Below, piece by piece: positions 49,561-58,465 of a stretch of DNA of 64,000 nt. Source of the DNA: Candidatus Bilophila faecipullorum (GTDB lineage: Bacteria > Desulfobacterota > Desulfovibrionia > Desulfovibrionales > Desulfovibrionaceae); contig CALVEZ010000002.1 in the NCBI GenBank assembly GCA_944326695.1, positions 62,001 through 126,000 of the forward strand. The letters run 5' to 3'. Under the pieces are notes generated by a model. The model searched no databases and was not told the DNA's origin. It saw only the letters and a list, made by a program, of their open reading frames with translations. A program made the position numbers and the translations under genes. The first letter of the stretch is position 1, and every line of letters starts with the position of its first letter.

Positions 49561-49698
49561 TCCAACCACCTCTCTGGGAGATAAAAGATGCCGGTTCGCC
49601 CTGCGGCTTCCAAACGGTCGTGCAATATAGCCGCTTTTATCCCTTTTGCCTAGAGTGAAATACGACCTCCCAACGAAGGCCGCCCTGCGCGGCAGAAG

Positions 49699-49900
49699 CG
49701 CCCACCCTGTGCCCAACTCCCGGAGGAGATACCAGAAATGGGGCCGGGAAAACGCCCACCCTGGTCACATGCGCCTCCAAAAGGAAGAAGAAGAAGAAGA
49801 AGAAGAATCAGTCTGGAGAGCCCACGCCGCAGGATACAAGGGGGTCTAGCTTCGCTCCTCTCTCCTCGGAGTCTGGAGGGCTCACGCCACAGGATACCGG
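49699..49900. repeat. Short repeat units at about 60-bp spacing, with an embedded (GAA)8 tract
   Basis: GTCTGGAGAGCCCACGCC and GTCTGGAGGGCTCACGCC begin at 49811 and 49871, exactly 60 bp apart, and continue alike through CAGGATAC (24 of 27 positions). Weaker GCCCACCCTG units lie at 49700 and 49754. Eight GAA triplets at 49784-49807 sit between units. The interval 49561-50158 holds no supported gene. An eroded CRISPR-like array is possible. Confidence 0.5.
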
Positions 49901-50158
49901 AGACGCGGCGGGTTTTCCCCACGCCACGGCAGAAGGAGGATTTCCCGCCCGGCGGTTCCAGGTTTTCCGGCTGGCGGGGAATCGGCGCGGGCTCGGCGGC
50001 TTCCCCCCAAGACCCCTTCCCGCCGGATTTCCCCGCAAGCCCGGCTTTCGCTTGCGCAGCCCCGGCAAGAGCGATACCGTGGCCCCTCCTGCCGTTTTGC
50101 GCCGCGAGGCCGTGTCCGCCGCGCCGGGCGGCCCCATGTGCAAGCCTCAGGGGGACCT

Positions 50159-52033
50159 ATGCACGCCTTGGACAGCCGGGAAACGTGGAACGACGCCGAT
50201 CTTCTCGCGGCCCTGAGACGGATTTTCGGCTATACGTCCTTCCGGCCACAGCAACGGGACATCATCCGGGGCATCCTCGACGGGCGGGACTCGCTGTCGA
50301 TCATGCCCACGGGCGGCGGCAAAAGCCTCTGCTTCCAGCTTCCCGCCGCCCTCAGGGACGGCGTCTGCGTGGTGATCAGCCCCCTCATCTCGCTCATGAA
50401 GGATCAGGTGGACGCCGCCTGCGCCAACGGCCTGCGGGCCGCCGCGCTCAACAGTTCCCTCGACGCCGCCGGACGGGGCGCCGTGCATGCGGCGCTGCGC
50501 GAAGGCGCGCTCGATCTCCTCTATATTTCGCCGGAACGCCTGAACGTCCCCGGCTTCTGGGACACGCTGGCCGCCCTGCCCCTCGCCTTCTTCGCGATAG
50601 ACGAGGCCCATTGCATTTCGCAATGGGGGCACGACTTCCGGCCCGACTACCTCGCCCTGTCCGGGCTTGTGGAGCGGTTCCCCGGCTGCCCGGTGGCGGC
50701 CTTCACCGCCACGGCCACGCCCGAGGTGGAGCGGGACATCCTGCAACGCCTCGGCCTGCGCGACCCGCTGCTCATCCGCTCCTCCTTCGACCGCCCCAAC
50801 CTCTTTTACCACGTCCAGCCCAAGGAAAACGTGCACGCCCAGCTCACCGCCTTTCTTGAGCGGCACGCCGGGGAATCGGGCATCGTCTACCGCTCCACGC
50901 GCAAAAAGGTGGAAGAGACGGCGGCCTTCCTGCAAAAAAAGGGCTTCCGCGCAGGCTGCTACCACGCGGGACTGGGCGATGCGGAGCGGGCACGCGCGCA
51001 GGAAGCCTTTCGGCGGGACGAGTGCCCGCTCATGGTGGCCACCGTCGCCTTCGGGATGGGCATCGACAAGCCGGACGTGCGTTTCGTGGCCCACCTCGAT
51101 CTGCCCAAAAATCTGGAGAGCTACTATCAGGAAACCGGGCGCGCCGGACGCGACGGCGACCCCGCCCATTGCCTCCTGCTGTACAGCCCGGCGGACATGG
51201 CGCAACTGCTCTACTTCGCCCGCCAGAGCGAGGACGAGGACCAGCGCGCCGTGGCGGAACGGCAGGCATACGCCATGCTCGACTACGCCGACCGCAACGA
51301 GTGCCGCCGCAAGACGCTTCTGGCCTATTTCGGGGAAGCCTACCAAGCTCCCTGCGGCGGCTGCGACGTGTGTACGGGCGAGATACGGGAGGAGGACTAC
51401 ACCATCGAGGCGCAAAAGGCCCTGTCCGCGATGGTTCGCAGCGGCTGCCGCTTCGGGCGGGTGCTGATCATGGACATCCTCATGGGCGCGGACAGCCGCC
51501 GCATCAGGGAAACCGGCTTCCACAGCCTGCCCACCTACGGCGTGGGCAAGGATCGCAGCCGCCGTTTCTGGCGCTATCTCATCGACGCCCTGCTCCGGCA
51601 CGGGCTGGCCGCCACGGAGGGCGAAGACTATCCGGTCCTGCGCGTGACTGAGGCCGGATGGGAAACGCTGCGGGGGAAAAACCCCTTCCGGGCCCTGCGG
51701 ATCGTGGAAACCCGCGCCAAACGCACGCGGGAAAAGACGGCGGCGGACCCCGGAAGCGCGGACGAAAGCCTCTTCCAGCGCCTGCGGGAGGAGCGGCGGC
51801 GTTTGGCCGAGGCCGCGCAGGTGCCGCCCTACGTCATCTTCCACGACAGGGCACTCCGGGAAATGGCCGCGCGCAAGCCAGCCAGCCCGGAGGAGCTTCT
51901 CGACGTTCCGGGCGTCGGCGAAAAGAAGCTGCGTCAGTACGGCGAGGCCTTCCTCGCGGCCATCGCCGCCCATGTGTCGGAAACGGACGTTTCAGCGGCA
52001 ACGCCGGACCCCGTTTCAGCGGCATCCGCCTGA
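50159..52033 (+). CDS. recQ: ATP-dependent DNA helicase RecQ
   Basis: A 624-residue 3'-5' DNA helicase of recombination and fork repair. Helicase motifs in order: FRPQQRDII (motif 0), MPTGGGKS (Walker A, about residue 58), DEAHCISQWGHDFRP (Walker B and the aromatic loop), FTATATPEV, GIVYRSTRK, FGMGIDKPDVR and QETGRAGRDG. The RQC zinc site is CRRKTLLAYFGEAY...CGGCDVC, followed by a winged helix and a C-terminal HRDC domain (ASPEELLDVPGVGEKKLRQYG). Length is close to E. coli RecQ (609). CAGGGGG precedes the ATG at 50159. The tail after HRDC (TDVSAATPDPVSAASA) is unstructured. Confidence 0.95.
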   Translation: MHALDSRETWNDADLLAALRRIFGYTSFRPQQRDIIRGILDGRDSLSIMPTGGGKSLCFQLPAALRDGVCVVISPLISLMKDQVDAACANGLRAAALNSSLDAAGRGAVHAALREGALDLLYISPERLNVPGFWDTLAALPLAFFAIDEAHCISQWGHDFRPDYLALSGLVERFPGCPVAAFTATATPEVERDILQRLGLRDPLLIRSSFDRPNLFYHVQPKENVHAQLTAFLERHAGESGIVYRSTRKKVEETAAFLQKKGFRAGCYHAGLGDAERARAQEAFRRDECPLMVATVAFGMGIDKPDVRFVAHLDLPKNLESYYQETGRAGRDGDPAHCLLLYSPADMAQLLYFARQSEDEDQRAVAERQAYAMLDYADRNECRRKTLLAYFGEAYQAPCGGCDVCTGEIREEDYTIEAQKALSAMVRSGCRFGRVLIMDILMGADSRRIRETGFHSLPTYGVGKDRSRRFWRYLIDALLRHGLAATEGEDYPVLRVTEAGWETLRGKNPFRALRIVETRAKRTREKTAADPGSADESLFQRLREERRRLAEAAQVPPYVIFHDRALREMAARKPASPEELLDVPGVGEKKLRQYGEAFLAAIAAHVSETDVSAATPDPVSAASA

Positions 52034-52160
52034 CGGGAAACGGAAACCGCCTCAGCGGAACGCGGCTGATGGGAAAAGCCTTCACGCGGGAAGGGCTGCA
52101 ACACCGCAACGAAACGCGGCTGATCGGAAAAGGCGGCCCCCTCAGAGGAATCAGGCTGCT
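52010..52160. repeat. Degenerate short repeats just after recQ
   Basis: GCGGCATCCGCCTGACGGG, GCGGAACGCGGCTGATGGG and AACGCGGCTGATCGG recur between 52018 and 52125, with CGTTTCAGCGGCA before them. The copies are 15-20 bp and spaced 35-60 bp. They could be decayed protein repeats or noncoding repeats. No function is apparent. Confidence 0.4.
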
Positions 52161-52212
52161 CCCCAAAGACCCCGCTTCCGGCAGGCAACGGTTCTTTACT
52201 CAAGGGAAAGGA

Positions 52213-52243
52213 ACGCCGCCTCAGATCAAAGGCGGCGTCTTTG
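52213..52243. terminator. Terminator between recQ and the convergent GGDEF gene
   Basis: ACGCCGCC (52213-52220) pairs with GGCGGCGT (52231-52238), followed by CTTTG on the plus strand and by TTCCTTT on the minus strand. Confidence 0.65.
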
Positions 52244-52279
52244 CAGGGGGCCCCTCGGCGGAAAGCGGCCCCGGCCTCC

Positions 52280-53242
52280 TCAGGAAAGCGTAGCCCCTTT
52301 GGACGCCTTTTTGCGGGCGTAGAGCATGGCGTCCGCACGGCGCACGGTTTCCGAAAGCCCGCGATCCGTCGCGGGGTCGTAAAAGGCATAGCCCCACGCA
52401 AAGCTCAACGGGACGACGTTTCCGGCGTTGGCGGCCTCCCGGCGGCGTTCGAGGTCACGGAGATACGCTTCCACGGCGGCGTTTTCGCCGGAGCGCAGGG
52501 TCACGACGAATTCGTCCCCGCCGTAACGGTATACATGGGCTTCGGGCGGCATGGAGTCCCGCACGAGAGCGGCGAAACGCCGCAGCAGATCATCCCCGGC
52601 CAGATGCCCGAGGGTGTCGTTGACCGCCTTCATGCCGTTGAGATCAAAAAGGATGAAGCACAAGCCCTGCTTGTCGGCCTCGCGGGAGAGGTACACAAGG
52701 CCCGCTTCGTAGGCGTTGCGGTTGCCGAGCCCGGTGAGGCTGTCCGTAAAGGCCATCCGCCGGGTATGCTCCACGTATTCGTAGACATCCTTGCCGAAAC
52801 GCAGAGGGAAAACCTCGTCCGGCTCCATGACCTCGTAAGGATGCGAAACGTGCATATGGACGACCTTGAGCCGATCCCCGCAGAGGCGGTAGCAAAAGGA
52901 AACCCGTTGCAGGGTGCGGAGAAAAAAATCCGTGCCGGGATCGGACGTTACATAATAATGGCCCGCCACGATGCAGGAAACGGCGTCCTCGCAGACGACC
53001 TGATAGTGTTCCCGCTCCATCGTGAAGGTGAAATCCTTCTCGCACTCCAGCGTGTCCTGAAGCTGACGCAATCCGTTGGTGAATTGCGTGCGCAAGGGGC
53101 CGATCCACATGACGCTCTCGGCCAGTTGATCCCATACAAAATCCCAGTCGCGGCGGTAGTGGCGACGCATGATCTCGCTGGTCAGCTCCATGCCGCGCCG
53201 TCCCAGCGGCCCGAAGGTTTCGCCATTCAGAATGCAGTACAT
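52280..53242 (-). CDS. Diguanylate cyclase with an N-terminal SnoaL/NTF2-like domain
   Basis: A 320-residue cytoplasmic protein. Residues 1-150 form an alpha+beta domain resembling SnoaL/NTF2-like sensory modules. Residues about 160-315 are a GGDEF domain (FTDSLTGLGNRNAYEAGL, LFDLNGMKAVNDTLGHLAGD, YRYGGDEF), so it should make c-di-GMP. The Arg of the inhibitory RxxD site is absent (PPEAHVYRYGGDEF), so product feedback is probably weak. GAGGAACC precedes the ATG. The PAS-GGDEF gene ends 9 bp upstream on the same strand, and the two probably form an operon. Confidence 0.87.
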   Translation of the reverse strand: MYCILNGETFGPLGRRGMELTSEIMRRHYRRDWDFVWDQLAESVMWIGPLRTQFTNGLRQLQDTLECEKDFTFTMEREHYQVVCEDAVSCIVAGHYYVTSDPGTDFFLRTLQRVSFCYRLCGDRLKVVHMHVSHPYEVMEPDEVFPLRFGKDVYEYVEHTRRMAFTDSLTGLGNRNAYEAGLVYLSREADKQGLCFILFDLNGMKAVNDTLGHLAGDDLLRRFAALVRDSMPPEAHVYRYGGDEFVVTLRSGENAAVEAYLRDLERRREAANAGNVVPLSFAWGYAFYDPATDRGLSETVRRADAMLYARKKASKGATLS

Positions 53243-53251
53243 GGTTCCTCG

Positions 53252-54901
53252 TCACCCTCCGCGGAGGTTTCGCCGCCCCCATTCCGGCGTTGCGGGCGCC
53301 GGTTCGCTCAGCGAGGGGCAGCAGGGGATGAAGACGCAGCAGCGCGCCTTGCCGCTGGCCTTGGCCTTGTAAAGGGCCATGTCGCTGCGGCGGATCAGCT
53401 CGTCGATGTTCAGGGAAGAATCGTCCGACTGGGCGATGCCGATGCTCGCGGAAAGGCCCTCAAGCCGTGCCGAACTCTGAAACGAGTCGGCTATCCGGTC
53501 GAGCAGCCCCCGGGCCCGTTCCTCAAGCGCCCGCAGGCCGCAGTCACCGAGCAGGGCGATCAGGAATTCGTCGCCGCCGACGCGGGCCACGAGATCATCG
53601 GGGAAGCTTTCGCGCAGGAGCCGGGCCACGATGATCAGCGCCTCGTCGCCGCACTGGTGGCCGTAGCGGTCATTGACGGACTTGAAATTGTCGATGTCCA
53701 GATAGAGCAGGCTGACCCGCTCGCGGTTCCTGTTCTTGTCGAGGGCGGCGTAAAAGTAGCGGCGGTTGTAGAGGCCGGTCAGGGCGTCGGTATTGGCGCT
53801 GTGCAGCAATTCACGCTCGAAGGTGCGCTCGATGGTTACGTCGCGGCACAGGCACAGCCGCCCCACCTCCTGCTGGAAGACGTCAAGCAACGGCTCCTCG
53901 TGGATTTCCATGATGGCCGTCTTGCCGCCCAGCCGGACCGTGAACTCCCTGTTGCCGTCCGGCCCCACGGGAAGGTTTTCCCCAAGGGCCGCGCGCTTCC
54001 AGTCGGCGTAATCGCTCCCGGTGATCTTCTCGGCGGCGATCTGAAAATATTCCTCGAACTTGGCGTTCACCTTGACGACGCGCCCGGCCGCGTCGCGGAT
54101 GAGCACGGCAAAGGGAATGCTCCCCAAAATGATCTCAAGCTCGACGTCCATGTTCTTCAGGGCCGTCACGTCATGAGCGATGCCCACCGTGCCCATGATG
54201 GCGCCGTCCTCGTCAAAAAGGGGCGACTTGTAGGTCTTGAACTGGAGCATCCCCCGGCGGCTTTTCACCATCTCGTCAAAAAGGCAGGTGCGGCCCTTCT
54301 CAAGCACGGTATCATCCGTTTCCAGACAGACGTATTCGCCCTTTTCGTACTCTTCCTTTTTGAGGTCCCAGATATAATAATGGCCGCGTCCCTCTATCTG
54401 GCGCTTGGTCTTGCCTACGGCGTCGCAAAAGGCATCGTTGACCTTCAGATGCGCGCCCCGCACGTCCTTGAACCAGACCAGATCGGGAATGCTGTCAATG
54501 GTGGTGTTCAGATAGGTTTCCGTAAGCCGCCGGTCCTTGCGTTCCTTGAGGGCGGCCAGATGCCGCCGCAGGCCCGAGGCCAGCCGCGCGGAGGTGAGGG
54601 GAGAAAGCCACACGTCGTCAACGGCCTCCAGCTCGGCCTCGTCGAGAGCCGCCAGCCGTTCCGCCTCCATGCAGAGAATAAGGAGCGCACCGGGCTTGCA
54701 GCCGCCGCGCAGCTCGTGCAGGGACTGACGCAAAGGCAGGTCGATGACGGCGATGTCCGCCGCACCGAGAGCCTCGGGCGTCAGGGAAGGACAAAAGGCT
54801 ATTTCATGCTCGAAGCGCTCCAAGGGCACAATGCGCCGAAGCCGCTCCTCAATCGCCAAGTCCTTGCCGAACAGAGTAATCGTAATCCTGCACTGGTACA
54901 C
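53252..54901 (-). CDS. Receiver-like/PAS/PAS diguanylate cyclase
   Basis: A 549-residue protein. Residues 1-120 resemble a receiver-like fold (VIDLPLRQSLHEL at the phosphoacceptor position reads Asp-Leu, function uncertain). Two PAS domains follow at about 125-250 (DSIPDLVWFKDVRGAHLKVN...) and 255-375 (ILGSIPFAVLIRDAAGRVVK...). A complete GGDEF domain ends the protein (NTDALTGLYNRRYFYAALD, LDIDNFKSVNDRYGHQCGD, ARVGGDEFLIAL). The RxxD site is not conserved. The start is GTG at 54901 after GGAG. It is the first gene of a two-gene diguanylate cyclase operon. Confidence 0.87.
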   Translation of the reverse strand: MYQCRITITLFGKDLAIEERLRRIVPLERFEHEIAFCPSLTPEALGAADIAVIDLPLRQSLHELRGGCKPGALLILCMEAERLAALDEAELEAVDDVWLSPLTSARLASGLRRHLAALKERKDRRLTETYLNTTIDSIPDLVWFKDVRGAHLKVNDAFCDAVGKTKRQIEGRGHYYIWDLKKEEYEKGEYVCLETDDTVLEKGRTCLFDEMVKSRRGMLQFKTYKSPLFDEDGAIMGTVGIAHDVTALKNMDVELEIILGSIPFAVLIRDAAGRVVKVNAKFEEYFQIAAEKITGSDYADWKRAALGENLPVGPDGNREFTVRLGGKTAIMEIHEEPLLDVFQQEVGRLCLCRDVTIERTFERELLHSANTDALTGLYNRRYFYAALDKNRNRERVSLLYLDIDNFKSVNDRYGHQCGDEALIIVARLLRESFPDDLVARVGGDEFLIALLGDCGLRALEERARGLLDRIADSFQSSARLEGLSASIGIAQSDDSSLNIDELIRRSDMALYKAKASGKARCCVFIPCCPSLSEPAPATPEWGRRNLRGG

Positions 54902-55454
54902 GCTTTTTCTCCATTGGCAGTCAGAAGGCCCATCGCGCCCCGGATCGGCGCCTGCGCAAAGCCGCGCCTGCCCGCAAAAGGCCTTTGCCTAATCCTCTTC
55001 TTTCTCTCATGCTATCCTCTTCCGAGCCGCCGGGCAACATGCCTAGGGGCTCATTGTTAAGAAAAAAGCACTTTTCCCGCCAAACAAAGACGGCAAAGGC
55101 TGGCCCGAGCCGCCCCGCTTTCCCCGATCCCACGCCGCCATCCCCGATCACAGCGTCGCCTTGCGCTCTCAGCCCCGCGTCCATTCCCTGTGAACACTTC
55201 CGGGCCCGCGCCGCCTCATGTGTTGCCGGTCCCGGCCTTCGCGCCCTCCAGAGATGGCGGGGCGGGATGTTTTTTGTCGGTGGTTTTCGTTTGGTGTGGG
55301 GGGAATGGCGGTTGCGGTTTAAAAGTAACATAATGTAAAATTGATTATGACTTTTTATAGAACCGGCAAGAGTCGGGACGCAGCCCTCCTGCGCGGCCAC
55401 CCTCTTGCGGGAGCCGTCGGAAGACCGCAGCGCAGAATGCTTTGTTGTCGGCGG
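54902..55454. other. Gene-free region
   Basis: About 550 bp without a supported gene. An AT-rich patch near 55310-55360 lies downstream of the minus-strand membrane protein gene. No clear terminator is present. Confidence 0.45.
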
Positions 55455-56324
55455 TTATGAGCGGGGTAAAGGCTTGCGCAGGCGCGCCGGGCCGAAATAG
55501 GACGTCGCCCACGTCAGGGCGAGCACGAAGAGCGCGGCAAAGAGGCTTGCGGCGATGTCCCACGGCCACGGCGCGGAAAGAGACAGCCGCATGATGAGCG
55601 TTCCGATGACAAAGCCCGAATTGCGGAACACGGCATGAAAGCTCGGCATGAAACGCTGTGAAATGAGCACCAGCGCGATGTCGGCGAAGATGAGTACGGT
55701 GTAGATGGTTTCAAAAAAGGCCATGTCCGCCCCGGTGCGGGAGAAAACGGCCAGATCGCGCAGGGCGATGCCCACGAAGAGCGCAATCAGGCCAAGGGAA
55801 ATGAGTTTTTTGGACATGACGTAGCGCATCCGCTCGTCGGGATCGGTAATGTAGTTCTGATGCGTGCGCCATTGATAGTAAAAGCCAAGGCAGATGAAGA
55901 TGCACAAGGCCCCTGTCCCCGCCGAGGCGATATGAATCACCGGACCGATCCCCGCCGTCAGGTTGACCGGCTCGGGCAGGTGCGAAAGCTCCTTGAAGGC
56001 GTCGCGCAGCAGGATGAGGGCCATGACCTCGAACTGCTTGCCGAGTGACTTTGAGAGCGAACCCGCGATGGTCAGGATAAGTTCGATGACCTCCATGCCG
56101 AGGATGAGCGTGAAGGCCAGATGGATGGCCTGAAAGTGGTTCAGGGGCGTGATTTGAGCCATCCACGGCGGCAACCAGCCCTGCCGGTTGGCCTCGATGC
56201 CGAAAAGCCCCGCCAGATAGACGAAGAAAATCCCCGCCGCCAGCCCGCGCCGCGTGCGCGGGTGCTGCCAAAAATGATGAATGGCATCATAGACATGAGT
56301 CAGTGGCTCGAACTTTTCAATCAC
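55455..56324 (-). CDS. Polytopic membrane protein of unknown function
   Basis: A 289-residue protein with seven or eight membrane helices. No family is recognised. Helix 1 (GLAAGIFFVYLAGLFGIEA) is followed by a loop WLPPWMAQITPLNHFQAIHLAF, and paired charges (LGMEVIELIL, RDAFKELSHLPEP, DPDERMRY) lie between helices. The start is uncertain. GTG at 56324 begins the first plausible amphipathic segment, and an upstream ATG at 56414 would add an Arg/Pro-rich stretch. It may be an uncharacterised integral membrane protein of anaerobes. It sits between a GGDEF operon and a GGDEF relic. Confidence 0.65.
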   Translation of the reverse strand: MIEKFEPLTHVYDAIHHFWQHPRTRRGLAAGIFFVYLAGLFGIEANRQGWLPPWMAQITPLNHFQAIHLAFTLILGMEVIELILTIAGSLSKSLGKQFEVMALILLRDAFKELSHLPEPVNLTAGIGPVIHIASAGTGALCIFICLGFYYQWRTHQNYITDPDERMRYVMSKKLISLGLIALFVGIALRDLAVFSRTGADMAFFETIYTVLIFADIALVLISQRFMPSFHAVFRNSGFVIGTLIMRLSLSAPWPWDIAASLFAALFVLALTWATSYFGPARLRKPLPRS

Positions 56325-56521
56325 GGCTGCAACCTGAGGCGGGGTAAAGGTGAAGGGACGGCGAAGCCGGGAAAAACGGCGAGGGCAAGCCCCGACAGGG
56401 ACGGCTTTCGGCAAAGAAAGACCACGGCGTCGCTGCGGGAGCGGGGCAAGCCCCGGTACGGGCGGCTTTTGGAAAACAGCAGGCGGACCAAGGATAACGT
56501 CCCCATCCGCCGGGCGGCAGG

Positions 56522-56710
56522 CTACGACAAGGTACCGGCCTTGTCAAAATCCGGGCCGCAGACCTCTCCATAGAAGGAAAAACGTTGTTTGCCCAGCCGC
56601 TTGGAATGATAAAGGGCCGCATCCGCCTTGCGGAAAAGCCCTGCGAAGGGGGTGTCGTCGTCCGGGGCCAGCGTGATGCCGATACTGGCGGAGACAGGTA
56701 CCGGGTAGCC
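56522..56710 (-). pseudogene. C-terminal relic of a GGDEF diguanylate cyclase
   Basis: About 62 residues match the end of a GGDEF domain: PVSASIGITLAPDDDTPFAG then FRKADAALYHSKRLGKQRFSFYG. The GGDEF motif itself, which should lie about 60 residues upstream, is missing. In its place are a (GAA)10 tract, GC-rich DNA and further simple repeats. No start codon or ribosome site precedes it. It is best read as a remnant whose 5' part was lost or replaced. Confidence 0.75.
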
Positions 56711-56780
56711 GGATGGTTTCACACGTGACAGCCCTTCCCCGGCAGGTCTGTGGACGCACCTGCGGGCAGAAAACTGACGG

Positions 56781-56810
56781 GAAGAAGAAGAAGAAGAAGA
56801 AGAAGAAGAA
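56781..56810. repeat. (GAA)10 trinucleotide tract
   Basis: Ten uninterrupted GAA triplets just upstream of the GGDEF relic (TTC repeats on the coding strand of the relic). Confidence 0.95.
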
Positions 56811-56916
56811 ACCAGCGGCAGAGAGGGGCCTGAAGACCATCCCTGCCTTCTGCCCGGAAGGGCACCTGAAAACATGAGGCGTGTTCGAGTGAAAGACCGA
56901 CTGCGAGGATGCGAGA

Positions 56917-56982
<66 letters not shown>

Positions 56983-57199
56983 CCTTTATCCGTTTTCGTG
57001 AACGCGCACTCTTCCCCGGTACGGAAAGGCCGGCTGGTGGGACGGCCATGCGGCGGGACTTCACCGCCCTCCCAGGTATCGAAAGAAGAAACCGCAATCC
57101 GAAGCTCCACGCAAGACAGGCAGCCCCGAAGGACTGCCTGCTGTATGTAAAGGGGGAATCCCTCGCCGCGGAAAGGCCTTCCGCGACGCCTTCACGCCC

Positions 57200-57412
57200 G
57201 CACGGCCGCACGGGACGGCTCCCCCGAGGGGCCCGCTTTCACCCCATTCTCCCCCGAGAAGCGCGCGAAACCGCCCTTGCCGCGTGCCCGCTGAGAGGTC
57301 CTGCAACTGCCCGGTCCGGACTGGCTGGACTCCCGCGCGGCCACGGGAGAGCGGATTAGTATGTCGCGGCGGGTCAGATTCTGGCTGGACTCCCGCGCAG
57401 CTACGTGATCGG
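57200..57412. repeat. GC-rich units at 60-bp spacing
   Basis: CTGGCTGGACTCCCGCGC occurs at 57321 and again at 57381, exactly 60 bp apart, with similar continuations (GGCCACGGGAG, AGCTACGTGA). A related CGCCCGCACGGCCGCACGGG lies two periods earlier, near 57205. The unit read on the minus strand is G-T/C rich with a central dyad. Two good copies plus one weak copy are too few to call an array on their own. Confidence 0.45.
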
Positions 57413-57820
57413 CATCCCTGCCGGATTTGGCCTCGCGCCACAAATGGAGGCGTTTGCCACGGATAGAGGAATACCCCACGCGCAGGGGGCTACGTGCCAC
57501 GCGGTCGAAAGGGTCAGGGAGCCACCACGCGGCTCGTAATCGGGAACATCAGGATACGGGGTAAGATTATCGGTCTTTTGAGATTTCCAGACGATGATCC
57601 CGTCCTTGGCGAAGACGTCGAAGGAGCACAAGTCTGGACAGTTGGCCCCGTGGGTGAAACGCACCGCCTTGTCGTAGGGCCAGCGGCGAAGACAAGAGTC
57701 CTCCCATGCCCGGCCACTCCGCCGCTCCTCGTCGTGGCGCATGGCATAGGCGAGGTCCTTTTCCGGTTCCACGGCCCGCCGCCCTCTGTCACGGATCGTG
57801 CGCGAGGTAAGGAAACGCAT
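57400..57820 (-). pseudogene. narG: N-terminal relic of respiratory nitrate reductase NarG
   Basis: AAGGAGG 4 nt before the ATG at 57820 introduces about 105 residues that match the NarG N-terminus: WEDSCLRRWPYDKAVRFTHG (family WED.Y..RW..DK.VRSTHG), NC..LCSFDVFAKDGIIVWK, TDN...YPDVPDYEPRG. The Fe-S ligand block is damaged (NCPDLCSF for NCTGSCSW). Homology then moves to another frame, giving IRGKRLHLWREAKSGRDADH (family MR..L..MWREAK..H.DPV). After that only repeat-like DNA remains of a protein of about 1200 residues. It is a dead remnant of nitrate respiration. Confidence 0.8.
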
Positions 57821-58114
57821 GGAGCCTCCTTGGACAATCGTGTCTTTTCAGGCGATTGTAGGTGGAGGCCCGCGGCTTGCAATGAGTATCAGACTAGAGG
57901 CTGCCTATTTACACCCCGGCGCGGATAAGAGCCTCAACGAGCGCCCATCCCTTGGGGAGGTCCCCCGTCCGGCGGAGGTTGGCCTTCCGGCGGGCGGGGG
58001 CGGCGCGGCCCTCACACCGCGCGGCGAGGACGGGCTACGCGGGACGGGCCAGTCTTCACACGCCCGTACCATATTGCCTCTCTTCCGTAGAAGGGCCGCT
58101 CATCCGTGGACTTG
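57821..58114. other. Gene-free region
   Basis: About 290 bp between the narG relic and the periodic repeat block. No gene or signal can be supported. Confidence 0.4.
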
Positions 58115-58465
58115 CTCCCGCCTCTTCGTGGGCTCGGCCCCTCTTCGGAGGGAAGACCGCCTCGTCAGTCTTGCCCGACGCCTTCCTTCTTCGCATGGGG
58201 CAGGGGCATCATCTTGAGGATGCCTCGGGCGACGCCCTGCTTCTCCACCGTCTGGAGCAGGAAGATCGGGCGCACGATGCTCTCCCCTTCTCCATCCTTC
58301 CCCTGCCCCACGCAGGGCAGAGCAGCGGGCCTTGAGACGTTCACGCCGTTATCCACCCTCCCCCTGCCCCACGTGGGGCAGAGCGTCTTGACGGTGGGAC
58401 GGATGCCCACGATTTCCCCTTCTCCTGGCCTATTTCTCCTAGCCCACGTGGGGCAGAGGGGCGTC
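58115..58465. repeat. Palindromic units at about 60-bp spacing
   Basis: CCCTGCCCCACGCAGGGCAG at 58301 and CCCTGCCCCACGTGGGGCAG at 58362 are 61 bp apart. The second contains the perfect 18-bp palindrome CTGCCCCAC-GTGGGGCAG. AGCCCACGTGGGGCAG recurs at 58441, and decayed forms lie near 58122, 58183 and 58241. The last copy forms the 3' end of the XRE gene. The regular spacing resembles an eroded CRISPR-like array, but a family of palindromic elements is also possible. Confidence 0.55.

Noticed and set aside
52280-55060. 939-residue plus-strand frame across the two GGDEF genes
   Set aside because: Antisense of two adjacent diguanylate cyclase genes with clear motifs.
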